Source of the DNA: Dyadobacter pollutisoli
GTDB lineage: Bacteria > Bacteroidota > Bacteroidia > Cytophagales > Spirosomataceae
Length of the DNA: 64,000 nt
Assembly: GCF_026625565.1 (NCBI RefSeq)
Contig: NZ_CP112998.1
Location: 7,290,501 to 7,354,500 of the forward strand
Direction of reading: 5' to 3'
This document shows, one piece after another, positions 25,866 to 34,326 of the stretch. How positions within the stretch are numbered: position 1 is the stretch's first letter; each line of letters begins with the position of its first letter. The translations under genes and the position numbers were made by a program. The notes under the pieces are model-generated. The model had not been told where the DNA came from. It was given only the letters and a program-made list of their open reading frames with translations, and ran no database searches.

Positions 25866-27407
25866 ATGAAAAATAAGTACTTCCAATTTTTGGCCTGCAT
25901 TTTAATTGCAGTTCTTAGCATTCCAACGATCGTTTTTGGTCAAAAAAAGCAGAAACCCAATGTCATTTTTATCTATGCCGATGATGTTGGTTATGGCGAT
26001 CTGAGCTCTTATGGTGCCACCAAGATCAGCACGCCGAACATTGACAGGCTTGCGAAAGAGGGCATCCGGTTTACCAATGCCCACGCAACTTCCGCGACTT
26101 GCACACCATCGCGTTTTGCCTTGATGACAGGCAAATATCCCTGGCGGCAAAAAGGCACCGGCGTTTTGCCAGGTGACGCATCGCTGATCATTCCGACCGA
26201 AAATTTGACGCTTCCCAAAGTTTTTCAGGACGCGGGATACAAAACTGCTTCAGTAGGAAAGTGGCATCTGGGTCTCGGAGAAAATAACAAACAGATTAAC
26301 TGGAACAAGCCAATCAATAAAGGCCCGAACGAAACGGGTTTCGACTACGCCTTTTTCTTCCCGGCTACTTCGGATCGCGTACCTACTGTTTTTATTGAAA
26401 ATCACGATGTTTTGGGCTTGGATAGGGAGGACCCAATTGAGGTAGATTATTCCAAAAAGATTGGTAATGAACCCACCGGAAAGGAAAATCCTGAGCTTTT
26501 GAAGTTGCCCGCGTCACCGAATCACGGCCATAACAATACCATTGTCAATGGAATAGGGCGCATAGGCTGGATGACCGGTGGTAAGCAGGCGCGCTGGACC
26601 GACGAGGAGATCGCTCATGTATTTTTAAGCAAAGCAGAGCAGTTTATTGAACAAAACAGCAAGAATCCATTCTTCCTTTATTTTTCTCTGAATGATATCC
26701 ACGTACCGCGAATGCCCAGTACACAATTCAAAGGGAAAAGTAGCATGGGATTACGGGGAGATGTGATCCTGCAAATGGACTGGACGGTGGGGGAGATCCT
26801 GAAAAAACTAGACGAGCTGAAAATTGCGGATAATACATTGCTCATCTTTTCCAGCGATAATGGTCCGGTGATCGATGATGGCTATGCCGACAAAGCTGTG
26901 GAACTTTCAAAAGGCCACAAAGCCGCCGGTGCATTGAGAGGCGGAAAATATAGCGCCTTCGAGGGCGGAAGCCGGGTGCCGTGGCTGGCGCGCTGGCCGC
27001 AGGCGATCAAACCAGGAACAGAGTCGGACGCATTGATCTGCCAGATTGACCTGATGGCTTCGTTCTCACATTTTTTCCAGCAAAAAATAGGAATTGATGA
27101 TGGCGTAGATAGCTACAATGTAATGGATGCGATGTTAGGCAAAACAAAAACCGGTCGCACATTTCTGGTAAAACAGGGAGGTGCATTGTCCCTTACCCAG
27201 GGAACTTGGAAGTACATTGAACCGCGCGAGGGGAAAGCCATACAAGAATTAACAAACACCGAAACCGGTAACAATCCCAAGCCACAACTCTACGACCTGA
27301 GCAAAGATCTCGGCGAAAAAACCAACCTGGCTGATAAGTATCCTGCAAAAGTGAAAGCGATGTCGGCGGAGTTGGAGAGGATTCGCGACGGCGGGCGGAG
27401 CCGGTAA
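25866..27407 (+). CDS. Periplasmic sulfatase (formylglycine-dependent)
   Basis: 513 residues. A signal peptide (about 1-25, ending VFG) is followed by a type I sulfatase fold. Asp39-Asp40 (IYADDVGYGD) bind calcium; Cys79 in CTPSR is the residue converted to formylglycine, so the canonical CxPxR motif is intact; GKWHLG and FSSDNGPV supply further active-site residues. It releases sulfate from a sulfated sugar or aromatic ester. A formylglycine-generating enzyme is not in the window. It is 58 bases after the propeller gene and is followed by a hairpin. Confidence 0.93.
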   Translation: MKNKYFQFLACILIAVLSIPTIVFGQKKQKPNVIFIYADDVGYGDLSSYGATKISTPNIDRLAKEGIRFTNAHATSATCTPSRFALMTGKYPWRQKGTGVLPGDASLIIPTENLTLPKVFQDAGYKTASVGKWHLGLGENNKQINWNKPINKGPNETGFDYAFFFPATSDRVPTVFIENHDVLGLDREDPIEVDYSKKIGNEPTGKENPELLKLPASPNHGHNNTIVNGIGRIGWMTGGKQARWTDEEIAHVFLSKAEQFIEQNSKNPFFLYFSLNDIHVPRMPSTQFKGKSSMGLRGDVILQMDWTVGEILKKLDELKIADNTLLIFSSDNGPVIDDGYADKAVELSKGHKAAGALRGGKYSAFEGGSRVPWLARWPQAIKPGTESDALICQIDLMASFSHFFQQKIGIDDGVDSYNVMDAMLGKTKTGRTFLVKQGGALSLTQGTWKYIEPREGKAIQELTNTETGNNPKPQLYDLSKDLGEKTNLADKYPAKVKAMSAELERIRDGGRSR

Positions 27408-27432
27408 TCTGAGCTCAATGTATTTTTGTTTA

Positions 27433-27462
27433 ATAAAGTTTGAAGTACACTTCAAACTTTAT
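27433..27462. terminator. Long hairpin after sulfatase gene
   Basis: A 14-bp stem (27433-27446 with 27449-27462; core AAAGTTTGAAGT / ACTTCAAACTTT) with a 2-base spacer begins 26 bases after the stop. The T-tract after it is weak, so it may stabilise the mRNA end or terminate inefficiently. Confidence 0.5.
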
Positions 27463-27524
27463 CATTAACTAGGGTATGTTTTCGGTATACTTTAAAGAAT
27501 ATAGATCCAGGGGGCATTAGTTTG

Positions 27525-27635
27525 ATGATGTTACGTACCTACGGCACTTTTATGTTCGGAATTTGCAATTGCTACCGATGTTACGTCCCGATGGGACTGA
27601 ATAGTAAATTCCGTAGGGATGTAATATCGGTAGTA
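27525..27635. repeat. REP-like repeat cluster (GATGTTACGT... units)
   Basis: Three copies of one unit: direct at 27525 (GATGTTACGTACCTACGG), direct at 27574 (CTACCGATGTTACGTCCCGA) and inverted ending at 27632 (GGGATGTAATATCGGTAG). The last two form an imperfect stem of about 25 bp. This kind of repeat, with ACCGAT-TTACGTCCC cores, is widespread between Bacteroidota genes. It fills the only gene-free stretch above 300 bases (27408-27769) together with the flanking hairpins. Confidence 0.75.
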
Positions 27636-27728
27636 GCGACAACGTCGCCAGACGTCGCCAGGTTAAATCCGATTACATTACCATTCCAAAAAAACTATTA
27701 CAAATTTATCCCAACCATAAAGTGACCA

Positions 27729-27742
27729 TTACAAATTTGTAA
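27729..27742. promoter_or_regulatory. Perfect 14-bp palindrome, possible operator
   Basis: TTACAAATTTGTAA is its own reverse complement. A near-copy half (ATTACAAATTT) lies at about 27697. It ends immediately before the larger inverted repeat that holds the next start codon, so it may be bound by a dimeric regulator. Confidence 0.5.
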
Positions 27743-27781
27743 CGTCTAAACATAAACCGCTATCTGTTTATGTTTAGACGT
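27742..27781 (+). promoter_or_regulatory. Start-codon-occluding inverted repeat
   Basis: ACGTCTAAACATAAAC (27742-27757) and GTTTATGTTTAGACGT (27766-27781) are perfect reverse complements (16 bp) around an 8-base loop. The ATG of the downstream gene (27770) lies in the right arm. As mRNA the start would be paired; as DNA it is a strong palindrome. Confidence 0.7.
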
Positions 27782-28804
27782 CACCTTTCCACTTTCGCCA
27801 AATTCTGGGCCGTTGTTTTATTGCTGTTCCCTCAAATTGGCGTTGCCCAGGTCACTTACTTTCATCAGGATTTTTCCCAAAGCCGTTCTTTTGTGAATGC
27901 AGAGCCTGATACCGGGCAGTTCAGCCACATCATACAGACTGTTCCGGCTCTTTCCTATTCCAAGTTTTACAAAGGACATATGGACCTCGTGCGTACCCAG
28001 CAGGATTCCGCCACGGGCGGGATCATCAGGGCGATGCGGGCTACTCCTTTTACTCCCAATCCTGAAACACTGTTCATTCAGATTAAGCTCAGCGCTGAAA
28101 GCATCCAATCCACATCTGTGAATGCGATTTACTTTTACGCCGGCGAGGATTTCGACCCGGAACACAATTCGTTTCCAGGCAATGCCCTGATGTTTGCCAA
28201 ATGCGCCATTAACTTTCAAGGCAATTCTTTTAACCTGAAAGACATGGGCACGCTCGCGACGAGCAAAAGCATTGAAACAAAAAAGGATGTGACATTGACC
28301 TGGGTACTCAATAATTCGGACCAGCTCCACACTTACAAGCTGTTTCCATCGGATCAGGACGAGTACATTACCTTGCCGGGAAGCTTCGACTTGTGGGTGG
28401 ACCATGAGCCGGTAAGCCGTAATAGTAAAGCCTATCCGGGAAATTCAATGTTCTCGAAATCAAAGCTTTCCAATTTTGAGATCCGGTTTCGCAATGGTAT
28501 CGGCAAGATCCGCATTTACGATATCCTGATCAGAGAGGCGGCGTCTGACCTGAAACCGGGGGAGGTAATGGTTACACCTAATCCAATCAAAGACAATGTA
28601 ATCAGGCTGAAATCGCTGGATGTCGATCCGTTATCGATCCAACTGGTCAATTTGAAAGGTCGCCGGATCTCTATAAAAAGGCAGGTCGTTTCAATGGATC
28701 AAATTGAAATTTATCCTCAGTTACCAATGGCGTCGGGAATATATGTACTATCCTTTCGGAACCGGCTGGGTAAGAGGAAATCAGTGCGGGTAATGGTGGA
28801 ATAA
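27770..28804 (+). CDS. Secreted protein with T9SS type A sorting domain
   Basis: 344 residues. Signal peptide (RRHLSTFAKFWAVVLLLFPQIGVAQ) and a C-terminal domain of about 75 residues with type IX secretion features: VTPNPIKDN at its start, a QLVNLKGRRI strand, MASGIYVLSF and a basic end (KRKSVRVMVE). The central region is beta-rich and could be a jelly-roll (FHQDFSQSRSF... near the start), but I do not recognise a family. It should be exported across the outer membrane. The start is kept because no later start leaves an intact signal peptide; it lies inside an inverted repeat. Confidence 0.8.
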   Translation: MFRRHLSTFAKFWAVVLLLFPQIGVAQVTYFHQDFSQSRSFVNAEPDTGQFSHIIQTVPALSYSKFYKGHMDLVRTQQDSATGGIIRAMRATPFTPNPETLFIQIKLSAESIQSTSVNAIYFYAGEDFDPEHNSFPGNALMFAKCAINFQGNSFNLKDMGTLATSKSIETKKDVTLTWVLNNSDQLHTYKLFPSDQDEYITLPGSFDLWVDHEPVSRNSKAYPGNSMFSKSKLSNFEIRFRNGIGKIRIYDILIREAASDLKPGEVMVTPNPIKDNVIRLKSLDVDPLSIQLVNLKGRRISIKRQVVSMDQIEIYPQLPMASGIYVLSFRNRLGKRKSVRVMVE

Positions 28805-28842
28805 ATCAGATAGGATGAAAATTGGATTAAATTAAACTAATC

Positions 28843-28875
28843 TTTTAAAATAAGTTGGCTTTGCCGCTAAGTTTG
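28843..28875 (+). promoter_or_regulatory. Candidate promoter of second sigma gene
   Basis: TAAGTTTG (28868-28875) fits TAnnTTTG exactly; a TTTT at 28843-28846 lies 21 bases upstream, close to the -33 consensus TTTG. The sigma gene starts 29 bases downstream. Confidence 0.5.
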
Positions 28876-28904
28876 AGTTATTTAGATTTCCCTTTCGGCA
28901 TGTT

Positions 28905-29513
28905 ATGAAATTACCTTCTCATTTTTCAGGAGCTTCGGATGATAAGTTGGTATGGCAGAAATTTCTGACCGGTGATGTAGAGGCTTTCGAGTATCTGATG
29001 TCCAGCCAGTTTCGCACGCTTTTTCAGTATGGAAGCAAGTTCTCGAAAGACAAGGAATTCATCAAAGACAGCATTCAGGACCTCTTTCTTTTGCTTTGGG
29101 AAAAGCGTGAAAACCTTAACTCCAATGCAGCTGTGAAGCCCTACCTGATGGCCTCGTTACGCAGGTTGATGCACAGGAGCATCGCCGCCAAATCTTGGGT
29201 AGGTAATGAAGCGTTGGCAGAAAAAGAAGGTGTTTTTGAACTGGAATTTTCAGTAGAGCAGGAGTACATTGACCAGGAATCAAAATTGGTACGCGCCCGC
29301 CAGCTTGAAAAATTATTGAAAGAGTTGCCCAAGAGACAAAAAGAAGTCGTTTACCTCAAATATTTTCAGGAGCTCAACCGCGACCAGATTTCGGAGATCA
29401 TGGCGATCTCTCCGCAGACCGTTTCCAACCTTCTTCAAATCGCCATTGGACAGCTAAAAAAGCACTGGAAGGCAGAATTCCTTACCTTTTTTCTGATCCA
29501 TTTATTCATGTAA
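28905..29513 (+). CDS. ECF-family RNA polymerase sigma factor (second locus)
   Basis: 202 residues. Region 2 (about 28-90) has the FQYGSKFSKDKEFIKDSIQDLFLLLWEKREN motif; region 4 (about 137-188) has LPKRQKEVVYLKYFQELNRDQISEIMAISPQTVSNLLQIAIGQLKK. It ends in a short hydrophobic tail (FLTFFLIHLFM). The FecR gene lies 118 bases downstream. It should direct transcription of the second susC/susD pair. Confidence 0.92.
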   Translation: MKLPSHFSGASDDKLVWQKFLTGDVEAFEYLMSSQFRTLFQYGSKFSKDKEFIKDSIQDLFLLLWEKRENLNSNAAVKPYLMASLRRLMHRSIAAKSWVGNEALAEKEGVFELEFSVEQEYIDQESKLVRARQLEKLLKELPKRQKEVVYLKYFQELNRDQISEIMAISPQTVSNLLQIAIGQLKKHWKAEFLTFFLIHLFM

Positions 29514-29631
29514 TGCCGGGTTATAATCCTATACGGCCCAGGGCTTTATTCTTTTTTTTAGAAATAATTTAAAATTTATTGGTATCCGGTAAAGGTTTAT
29601 GTCTATCATACCTTAGACGCAAATATCTTGT

Positions 29632-30753
29632 ATGGATCGCTATATTGATTTTTCGGTTGAGGATTTTGTCTGGGACACATTCTTTCGCCAGTGGGTTTTA
29701 TCGCCTACCCGGGAAACGGACATGGTTTGGAATGACTGGATAGAAAGTAATCCCGAAATCCTTGAAAAAATTCAGCAGGCGCAAGCCATTGTGCTTTCGC
29801 TGCGCCTGCATGAAGCCGAAATCGGCGACGACGAGATTAACCAGGTCGTAAAGCAAACCATTACGAAAATCGGGCAGCCACTTGCTGGCAGCGATCATTC
29901 CAAATACAAGTTGCCGGTATTCTCCATTCCCTGGCTGCAATTTGCCGCGTCCGTCGCGGTTATCCTCCTGCTAGGCTGGGTTGCGTATGCATTCCTTATC
30001 AAAAAGGAAACGCGGCAGCAGGCGGCTACTGAGAATTCAATGATATTGAATGATGGTGCGATGACGGAAAAGGTCAACACGACCGACAAAGCCATTGTCA
30101 TTAGCCTGGAAGATGGCAGCCACATTACACTCGCGCCGAAAGGCAAGATCAGGTATGCGGATAAGTTTTCTTTGGCGAGACGCGAGGTACGTCTGGAAGG
30201 AGAGGCATTTTTCGACATTGCCAAAGATCCGGACCGCCCTTTTTTGGTTTATTCCAATGGCCTTATCACCAAAGTACTGGGTACCAGTTTCAGGATCAAA
30301 GCTTATGATTTTTCGGATGAGGTAACCGTCGAGGTAAAAACGGGGAGGGTTTCTGTGTTCGCCCAGTCTGATCCGAATGTGAAGGAAAAGGCATCCAATC
30401 GTGAGCTGGAAGGTGTGGTACTAAATCCAAATCAGAAAATTATCTACGCACGGGATGAAGTGAGAATGGTGAAAACGCTGGTGGAGAAACCTGAGATAGT
30501 CGTTTCCAAAGCAGAAACCCCACAGTTTGAATTCGAAGACACGCCTGCCAGTGAAGTTTTCACAACGATCGGAAAAGCTTATGGGATTGATATCCTCTTT
30601 GACGAAGAATTATTGAAAGGCTGTCCGTTAACGGCGACACTCGATAACCAGACGCTTCATGAAAAGCTGTCGATCATTTGCAAAGCAGTGGAAGCTAACT
30701 ATGAAATTCTGGACGGGCAGATCGTAGTGCATAGCAAAGGCTGCAAAAACTGA
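29632..30753 (+). CDS. FecR family anti-sigma factor (second locus)
   Basis: 373 residues. Sigma-binding N-terminus, one transmembrane helix at about 101-123 (WLQFAASVAVILLLGWVAYAF), periplasmic FecR domain (about 150-250, ITLAPKGKIRYADK and VLGTSFRIKAY) and C-terminal DUF4974 domain (FEDTPASEVFTTIGKAYGIDILFDEE). It has the same layout as the first-locus FecR protein, including the SKGCK-type C-terminus. Expected to pass the signal from the STN domain of SusC to the sigma factor. Confidence 0.93.
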   Translation: MDRYIDFSVEDFVWDTFFRQWVLSPTRETDMVWNDWIESNPEILEKIQQAQAIVLSLRLHEAEIGDDEINQVVKQTITKIGQPLAGSDHSKYKLPVFSIPWLQFAASVAVILLLGWVAYAFLIKKETRQQAATENSMILNDGAMTEKVNTTDKAIVISLEDGSHITLAPKGKIRYADKFSLARREVRLEGEAFFDIAKDPDRPFLVYSNGLITKVLGTSFRIKAYDFSDEVTVEVKTGRVSVFAQSDPNVKEKASNRELEGVVLNPNQKIIYARDEVRMVKTLVEKPEIVVSKAETPQFEFEDTPASEVFTTIGKAYGIDILFDEELLKGCPLTATLDNQTLHEKLSIICKAVEANYEILDGQIVVHSKGCKN

Positions 30754-30827
30754 ATCTACAAACGCTTAATAAAGTATATCAATTTGTTGACTTTAACCCT
30801 CTGAAAACGAAACAGAAAGAATGATTT

Positions 30828-30955
30828 AAAAAAAGAGCCGGCAATGTTCCCGCATTACCGACTCGGTTTATCCCTTTTGGTTGTCGCCATTTTTCCTCCG
30901 TGAAGGAGGCAGGGATCGTTTTGCCAATTTTCAACTTAACAAAACAATCAAATCT
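30828..30955 (-). ncRNA. Predicted antisense RNA opposing second susC leader, with intrinsic terminator
   Basis: On the minus strand 30864-30835 folds into a 12-bp hairpin (GAGTCGGTAATG / CATTGCCGGCTC, loop CGGGAA) followed by U7 (30834-30828). G-U pairs are at positions 4 and 8, exactly as in the hairpin at 2401-2430, while several Watson-Crick pairs differ in a compensatory way. A smaller hairpin (CCTCC/GGAGG, 30895-30909) lies upstream. A TAGATTTG match on the minus strand (30956-30949) overlaps the susC start, giving a possible RNA of about 115 bases. The -33 is not clear. Confidence 0.52.
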
Positions 30956-33900
30956 ATGAAAAAACCCTTTAAATACCACCAGGTATTAATTTGGACAATG
31001 CGAATAACTGCTATACAATTGATGCTTGCGGTCTGGTTTATCGGGACCGGTTATGCCCATGAAGGTAACGCCCAGTCGTTGCTTTCACAGAAAATAACAA
31101 TAGTTGCCAACGGCAGCGAAGTGAAGAAGGTGCTGAATCAGGTCGAAAAGCAGGTGGATGTTCGCTTCGTTTTTAGTTCAAAAATTATAAAATCTGCGCG
31201 AAAAGTAACGGTTTCTTCTCAGAACAAACCTCTGTATGAGGTACTGGACGAAATTCTGACGCCGCTGGGACTTGAATATGAAGTTTCTGGTAAAATCATC
31301 ATTTTAAGAAGATCAGAAAACAGTCCCCTGGTAACCCCACCGGCAGAGACAGCTCCCTCCGGTACCGCGCCCAAACGAAAATTGACGGGTAAAGTCCTGG
31401 ACGAAACGGGCGGCGGCTTACCTGGTGTGAGCATTGTATTGAAAGGAACCCAGACGGGTACCACGACTAATCCGGACGGGGAGTTTCAGATGGAAATGGC
31501 CGAAGATCTGGCCCCCAATTCGGTACTCGTGTTCAGTTTCGTGGGGTACCAGTCACAGGAAATTGTGTTGGGCAGCCAAACCAGCCTGATCGTTAATATG
31601 GTGCTGGAAGACAAATCTTTGCAGGAAATTGTCGTGATAGGTTACGGCCAGGTGAAGAAAAGTGACCTTACCGGCTCTGTGGCGTCTATTAAAGCTGCGG
31701 ATGTGAATGCATATCCGGCGACCAACCTCGTGCAGTCGCTTGCGGGCAGGGCCGCGGGTGTGTATGTATCTCAAAATACGGGTGCGCCGGGAAGTCCGAT
31801 CAGTGTGCGGGTGAGGGGAACGAATTCGATCCAGGGAAGTAATGAGCCATTATATGTTGTTGATGGATTTCCGTACTCCGGTAACCCTACCTTACTCAAC
31901 AATGCAGATATTGAATCCATTGAAGTATTAAAAGATGCTTCGGCGACGGCGATTTATGGTTCGAGGGGAGCCAATGGTGTAGTTTTGATCACTACAAAAC
32001 GAGGGAAAGCAGGCCGCGTTAATGTAAGCTACGAAGGATATTACGGTACGCAAACGGTGAGGAAGAAGCTTGATCTGATGAATGCGACTGAATATGCCAA
32101 TTTTTACAATGAACAAGCTGCTAATGATGGCCTGGCTCCGCATTTTACGCAAGATCAGATCAATGGTTTCGGAAAGGGAACTGACTGGCAAGACCTTGTT
32201 TTTCAGAAAGCGCCTGTTCAGAACCACGCCATTACGGTGAGCGGCGGTACTGATAAAACCAGATTCTCGCTTTCGGCCAGCAATTTCAATCAGGACGGGA
32301 TCATTATTGGAAGCAACTATGTCCGCAATGCATTGCGTTTCAACCTGAGCTCAGATATTGGCAAGAAATTTAAATTTGACCTGAGTTCGATATTAAGCCG
32401 CATTGACTCCGACCGTAAGAATTCTGACAAGGGAAACCGCGGAGGAACTTTGATGTCGGCAATGCTATCCGGCTACCCAACTATCGCTCCCACATTGCCT
32501 GATGGCTCTTATTCGAAACTGGCCGAAGCATATGCCTGGGGCTCCAATGTGATTACTAACCCATTAAACTTCCTTCACCAATATTCCGACTTTATACGCT
32601 CCAATAAGATCCTGACCAACGGTGCATTGACATTTGAACCGGTGAAAGGACTGACGATCAAAACACTTGCGGGTATCGAAACCACGGAGGACCGTACGGA
32701 CACTTATACTACTACCAAGTTTGTGAACTCAAAAGGTTCAGCAAGCATTGGGACGGCGCGGGTGAGCAGCATTCTCAGTGAAAATACCGTGAATTACAAT
32801 AAGGAAATCGGTAAGCATAGCATCTCCGCAGTGGCAGGTTTCACCTATCAGGATTTTGTGAATACAACTCTGAATGCGAGTGGAAGTGGTTTTATCAGCG
32901 ATAATCAGGAAACTTACGACATCGGTGCCGCTACTACACAGGGAGTTCCGAGCTCGTCTTACCAAAAATGGGTGCTGCTTTCGTACCTGGCACGGGTTAA
33001 TTACTCATTCAACAGCAAAATACTGGCTACTGTCAGTTTCCGTACTGACGGTTCGTCCAGATACAGCGAAGGCCAGAAATGGGGCTATTTTCCGTCGGCT
33101 GCATTGGCCTGGCGTTTATCTGAAGAAGAATTTATCAAAAGGATTCCTTTCATCTCGGACCTGAAAATACGGGCGGGATATGGTGAAACCGGTAATACTT
33201 CTATTGCCCCCTATTTTACATTGAATCAGCTTGCTTCCGGACAAGTAGTTTTCGGCGACGCCCTCAATACTTCCTACGCACCGGGAACACGTCTTGCCGG
33301 ATCATTGAAATGGGAAACGACAGCTCAATCGGACATTGGAATTGATGTGGGATTGTTGAACAACCGAATCAATTTAACGGCTGATTACTATATCAAAAAC
33401 ACCCGCGATCTGCTCAACAACGTCTCTCTGCCATCGTCGTTGGGATACATTTATACCATTCAGAATATTGGAAAAATCCAGAACAAAGGTTTCGAGTTCT
33501 CAGTGAACGCGACGGTTCTGGAAGGTGCATTCAAATGGAATGTGGCTACTAATTTATCGATCAACAGAAACAAAGTAGTGAAGCTGTATGGCGGGAACGA
33601 TATCCTGGGCCAAACAATTGGAGCTGCTGTGAATGACAATGTGAACATTCTGAGAGAAGGTTATCCGTTAGGCTCTTTTTATGGCTATGTTGAAAAAGGA
33701 TACGATGAGAAGGGGCTCATTGCATACGAAGACTACAACAACAATGGCAGCCGCGACGCCGGGGACAAAAGAATCATCGGAAACCCGAATCCCAAATTTA
33801 CCTATGGTTTCAATTCGACGATGTCCTTCAAAAACTTCGAGCTGACAATGTTCCTTCAAGGTTCCCAGGGCAACGATGTGTTCAATCTGAGTGCGCAGGG

Positions 33901-34291
33901 ACAGGGTTATGACTACGGACAGGCATTAAACATGCCAAGAGAAGTGTACCTGAACCACTGGACTCCCCAGAATACCAATGCCAAATACCCGATCATCAAA
34001 ACGTCTTCTCAGGCGCAAATGTCGAATCGTTTCGTAGAGAATGCATCGTACCTGCGTTTCAAAAACATTCAGTTGGCCTACAATCTGCCGGTTACCAAGT
34101 TGCATATCAAATGGATGACGCAAGCGCAATTGTATGTAAGCGCGCAAAACCTGATCACATTCACCAAATACTCATGGTATGACCCGGAAGTCAATTCTTA
34201 CGGAGGCGGTAACTCCTTTGTCCAGGGCATCGACCATTACGTTTATCCGACGGCAAAGACAACGACGGTAGGACTTAGAGTAGGATTTTAA
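30956..34291 (+). CDS. SusC/RagA-family TonB-dependent transporter with STN domain (second locus)
   Basis: 1111 residues from the ATG at 30956; the TTG 25 codons upstream is rejected because this ATG begins the usual MKKPFKY..MRITAIQ leader. Signal segment about 11-34, STN about 46-118, carboxypeptidase-regulatory-like domain about 142-215 (GLPGVSIVLKGTQTGT), EIVVIGYGQVKKSDLTGS, plug with VRGTNSIQGSNEPLYVVDG and IEVLKDASATAIYGSRGANGV, then the barrel. Imports an oligosaccharide with the SusD encoded 35 bases downstream. Closer in plug motifs to the third SusC than to the first. Confidence 0.96.
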   Translation: MKKPFKYHQVLIWTMRITAIQLMLAVWFIGTGYAHEGNAQSLLSQKITIVANGSEVKKVLNQVEKQVDVRFVFSSKIIKSARKVTVSSQNKPLYEVLDEILTPLGLEYEVSGKIIILRRSENSPLVTPPAETAPSGTAPKRKLTGKVLDETGGGLPGVSIVLKGTQTGTTTNPDGEFQMEMAEDLAPNSVLVFSFVGYQSQEIVLGSQTSLIVNMVLEDKSLQEIVVIGYGQVKKSDLTGSVASIKAADVNAYPATNLVQSLAGRAAGVYVSQNTGAPGSPISVRVRGTNSIQGSNEPLYVVDGFPYSGNPTLLNNADIESIEVLKDASATAIYGSRGANGVVLITTKRGKAGRVNVSYEGYYGTQTVRKKLDLMNATEYANFYNEQAANDGLAPHFTQDQINGFGKGTDWQDLVFQKAPVQNHAITVSGGTDKTRFSLSASNFNQDGIIIGSNYVRNALRFNLSSDIGKKFKFDLSSILSRIDSDRKNSDKGNRGGTLMSAMLSGYPTIAPTLPDGSYSKLAEAYAWGSNVITNPLNFLHQYSDFIRSNKILTNGALTFEPVKGLTIKTLAGIETTEDRTDTYTTTKFVNSKGSASIGTARVSSILSENTVNYNKEIGKHSISAVAGFTYQDFVNTTLNASGSGFISDNQETYDIGAATTQGVPSSSYQKWVLLSYLARVNYSFNSKILATVSFRTDGSSRYSEGQKWGYFPSAALAWRLSEEEFIKRIPFISDLKIRAGYGETGNTSIAPYFTLNQLASGQVVFGDALNTSYAPGTRLAGSLKWETTAQSDIGIDVGLLNNRINLTADYYIKNTRDLLNNVSLPSSLGYIYTIQNIGKIQNKGFEFSVNATVLEGAFKWNVATNLSINRNKVVKLYGGNDILGQTIGAAVNDNVNILREGYPLGSFYGYVEKGYDEKGLIAYEDYNNNGSRDAGDKRIIGNPNPKFTYGFNSTMSFKNFELTMFLQGSQGNDVFNLSAQGQGYDYGQALNMPREVYLNHWTPQNTNAKYPIIKTSSQAQMSNRFVENASYLRFKNIQLAYNLPVTKLHIKWMTQAQLYVSAQNLITFTKYSWYDPEVNSYGGGNSFVQGIDHYVYPTAKTTTVGLRVGF

Positions 34292-34326
34292 GATAGTTTT
34301 TAACAACTGGTTAAAGAGATATAAAT

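Noticed and set aside
30881..30955. TTG start 25 codons upstream of second susC
   Set aside because: It adds a non-family tail before the standard MKKPF leader and covers the predicted antisense RNA region.
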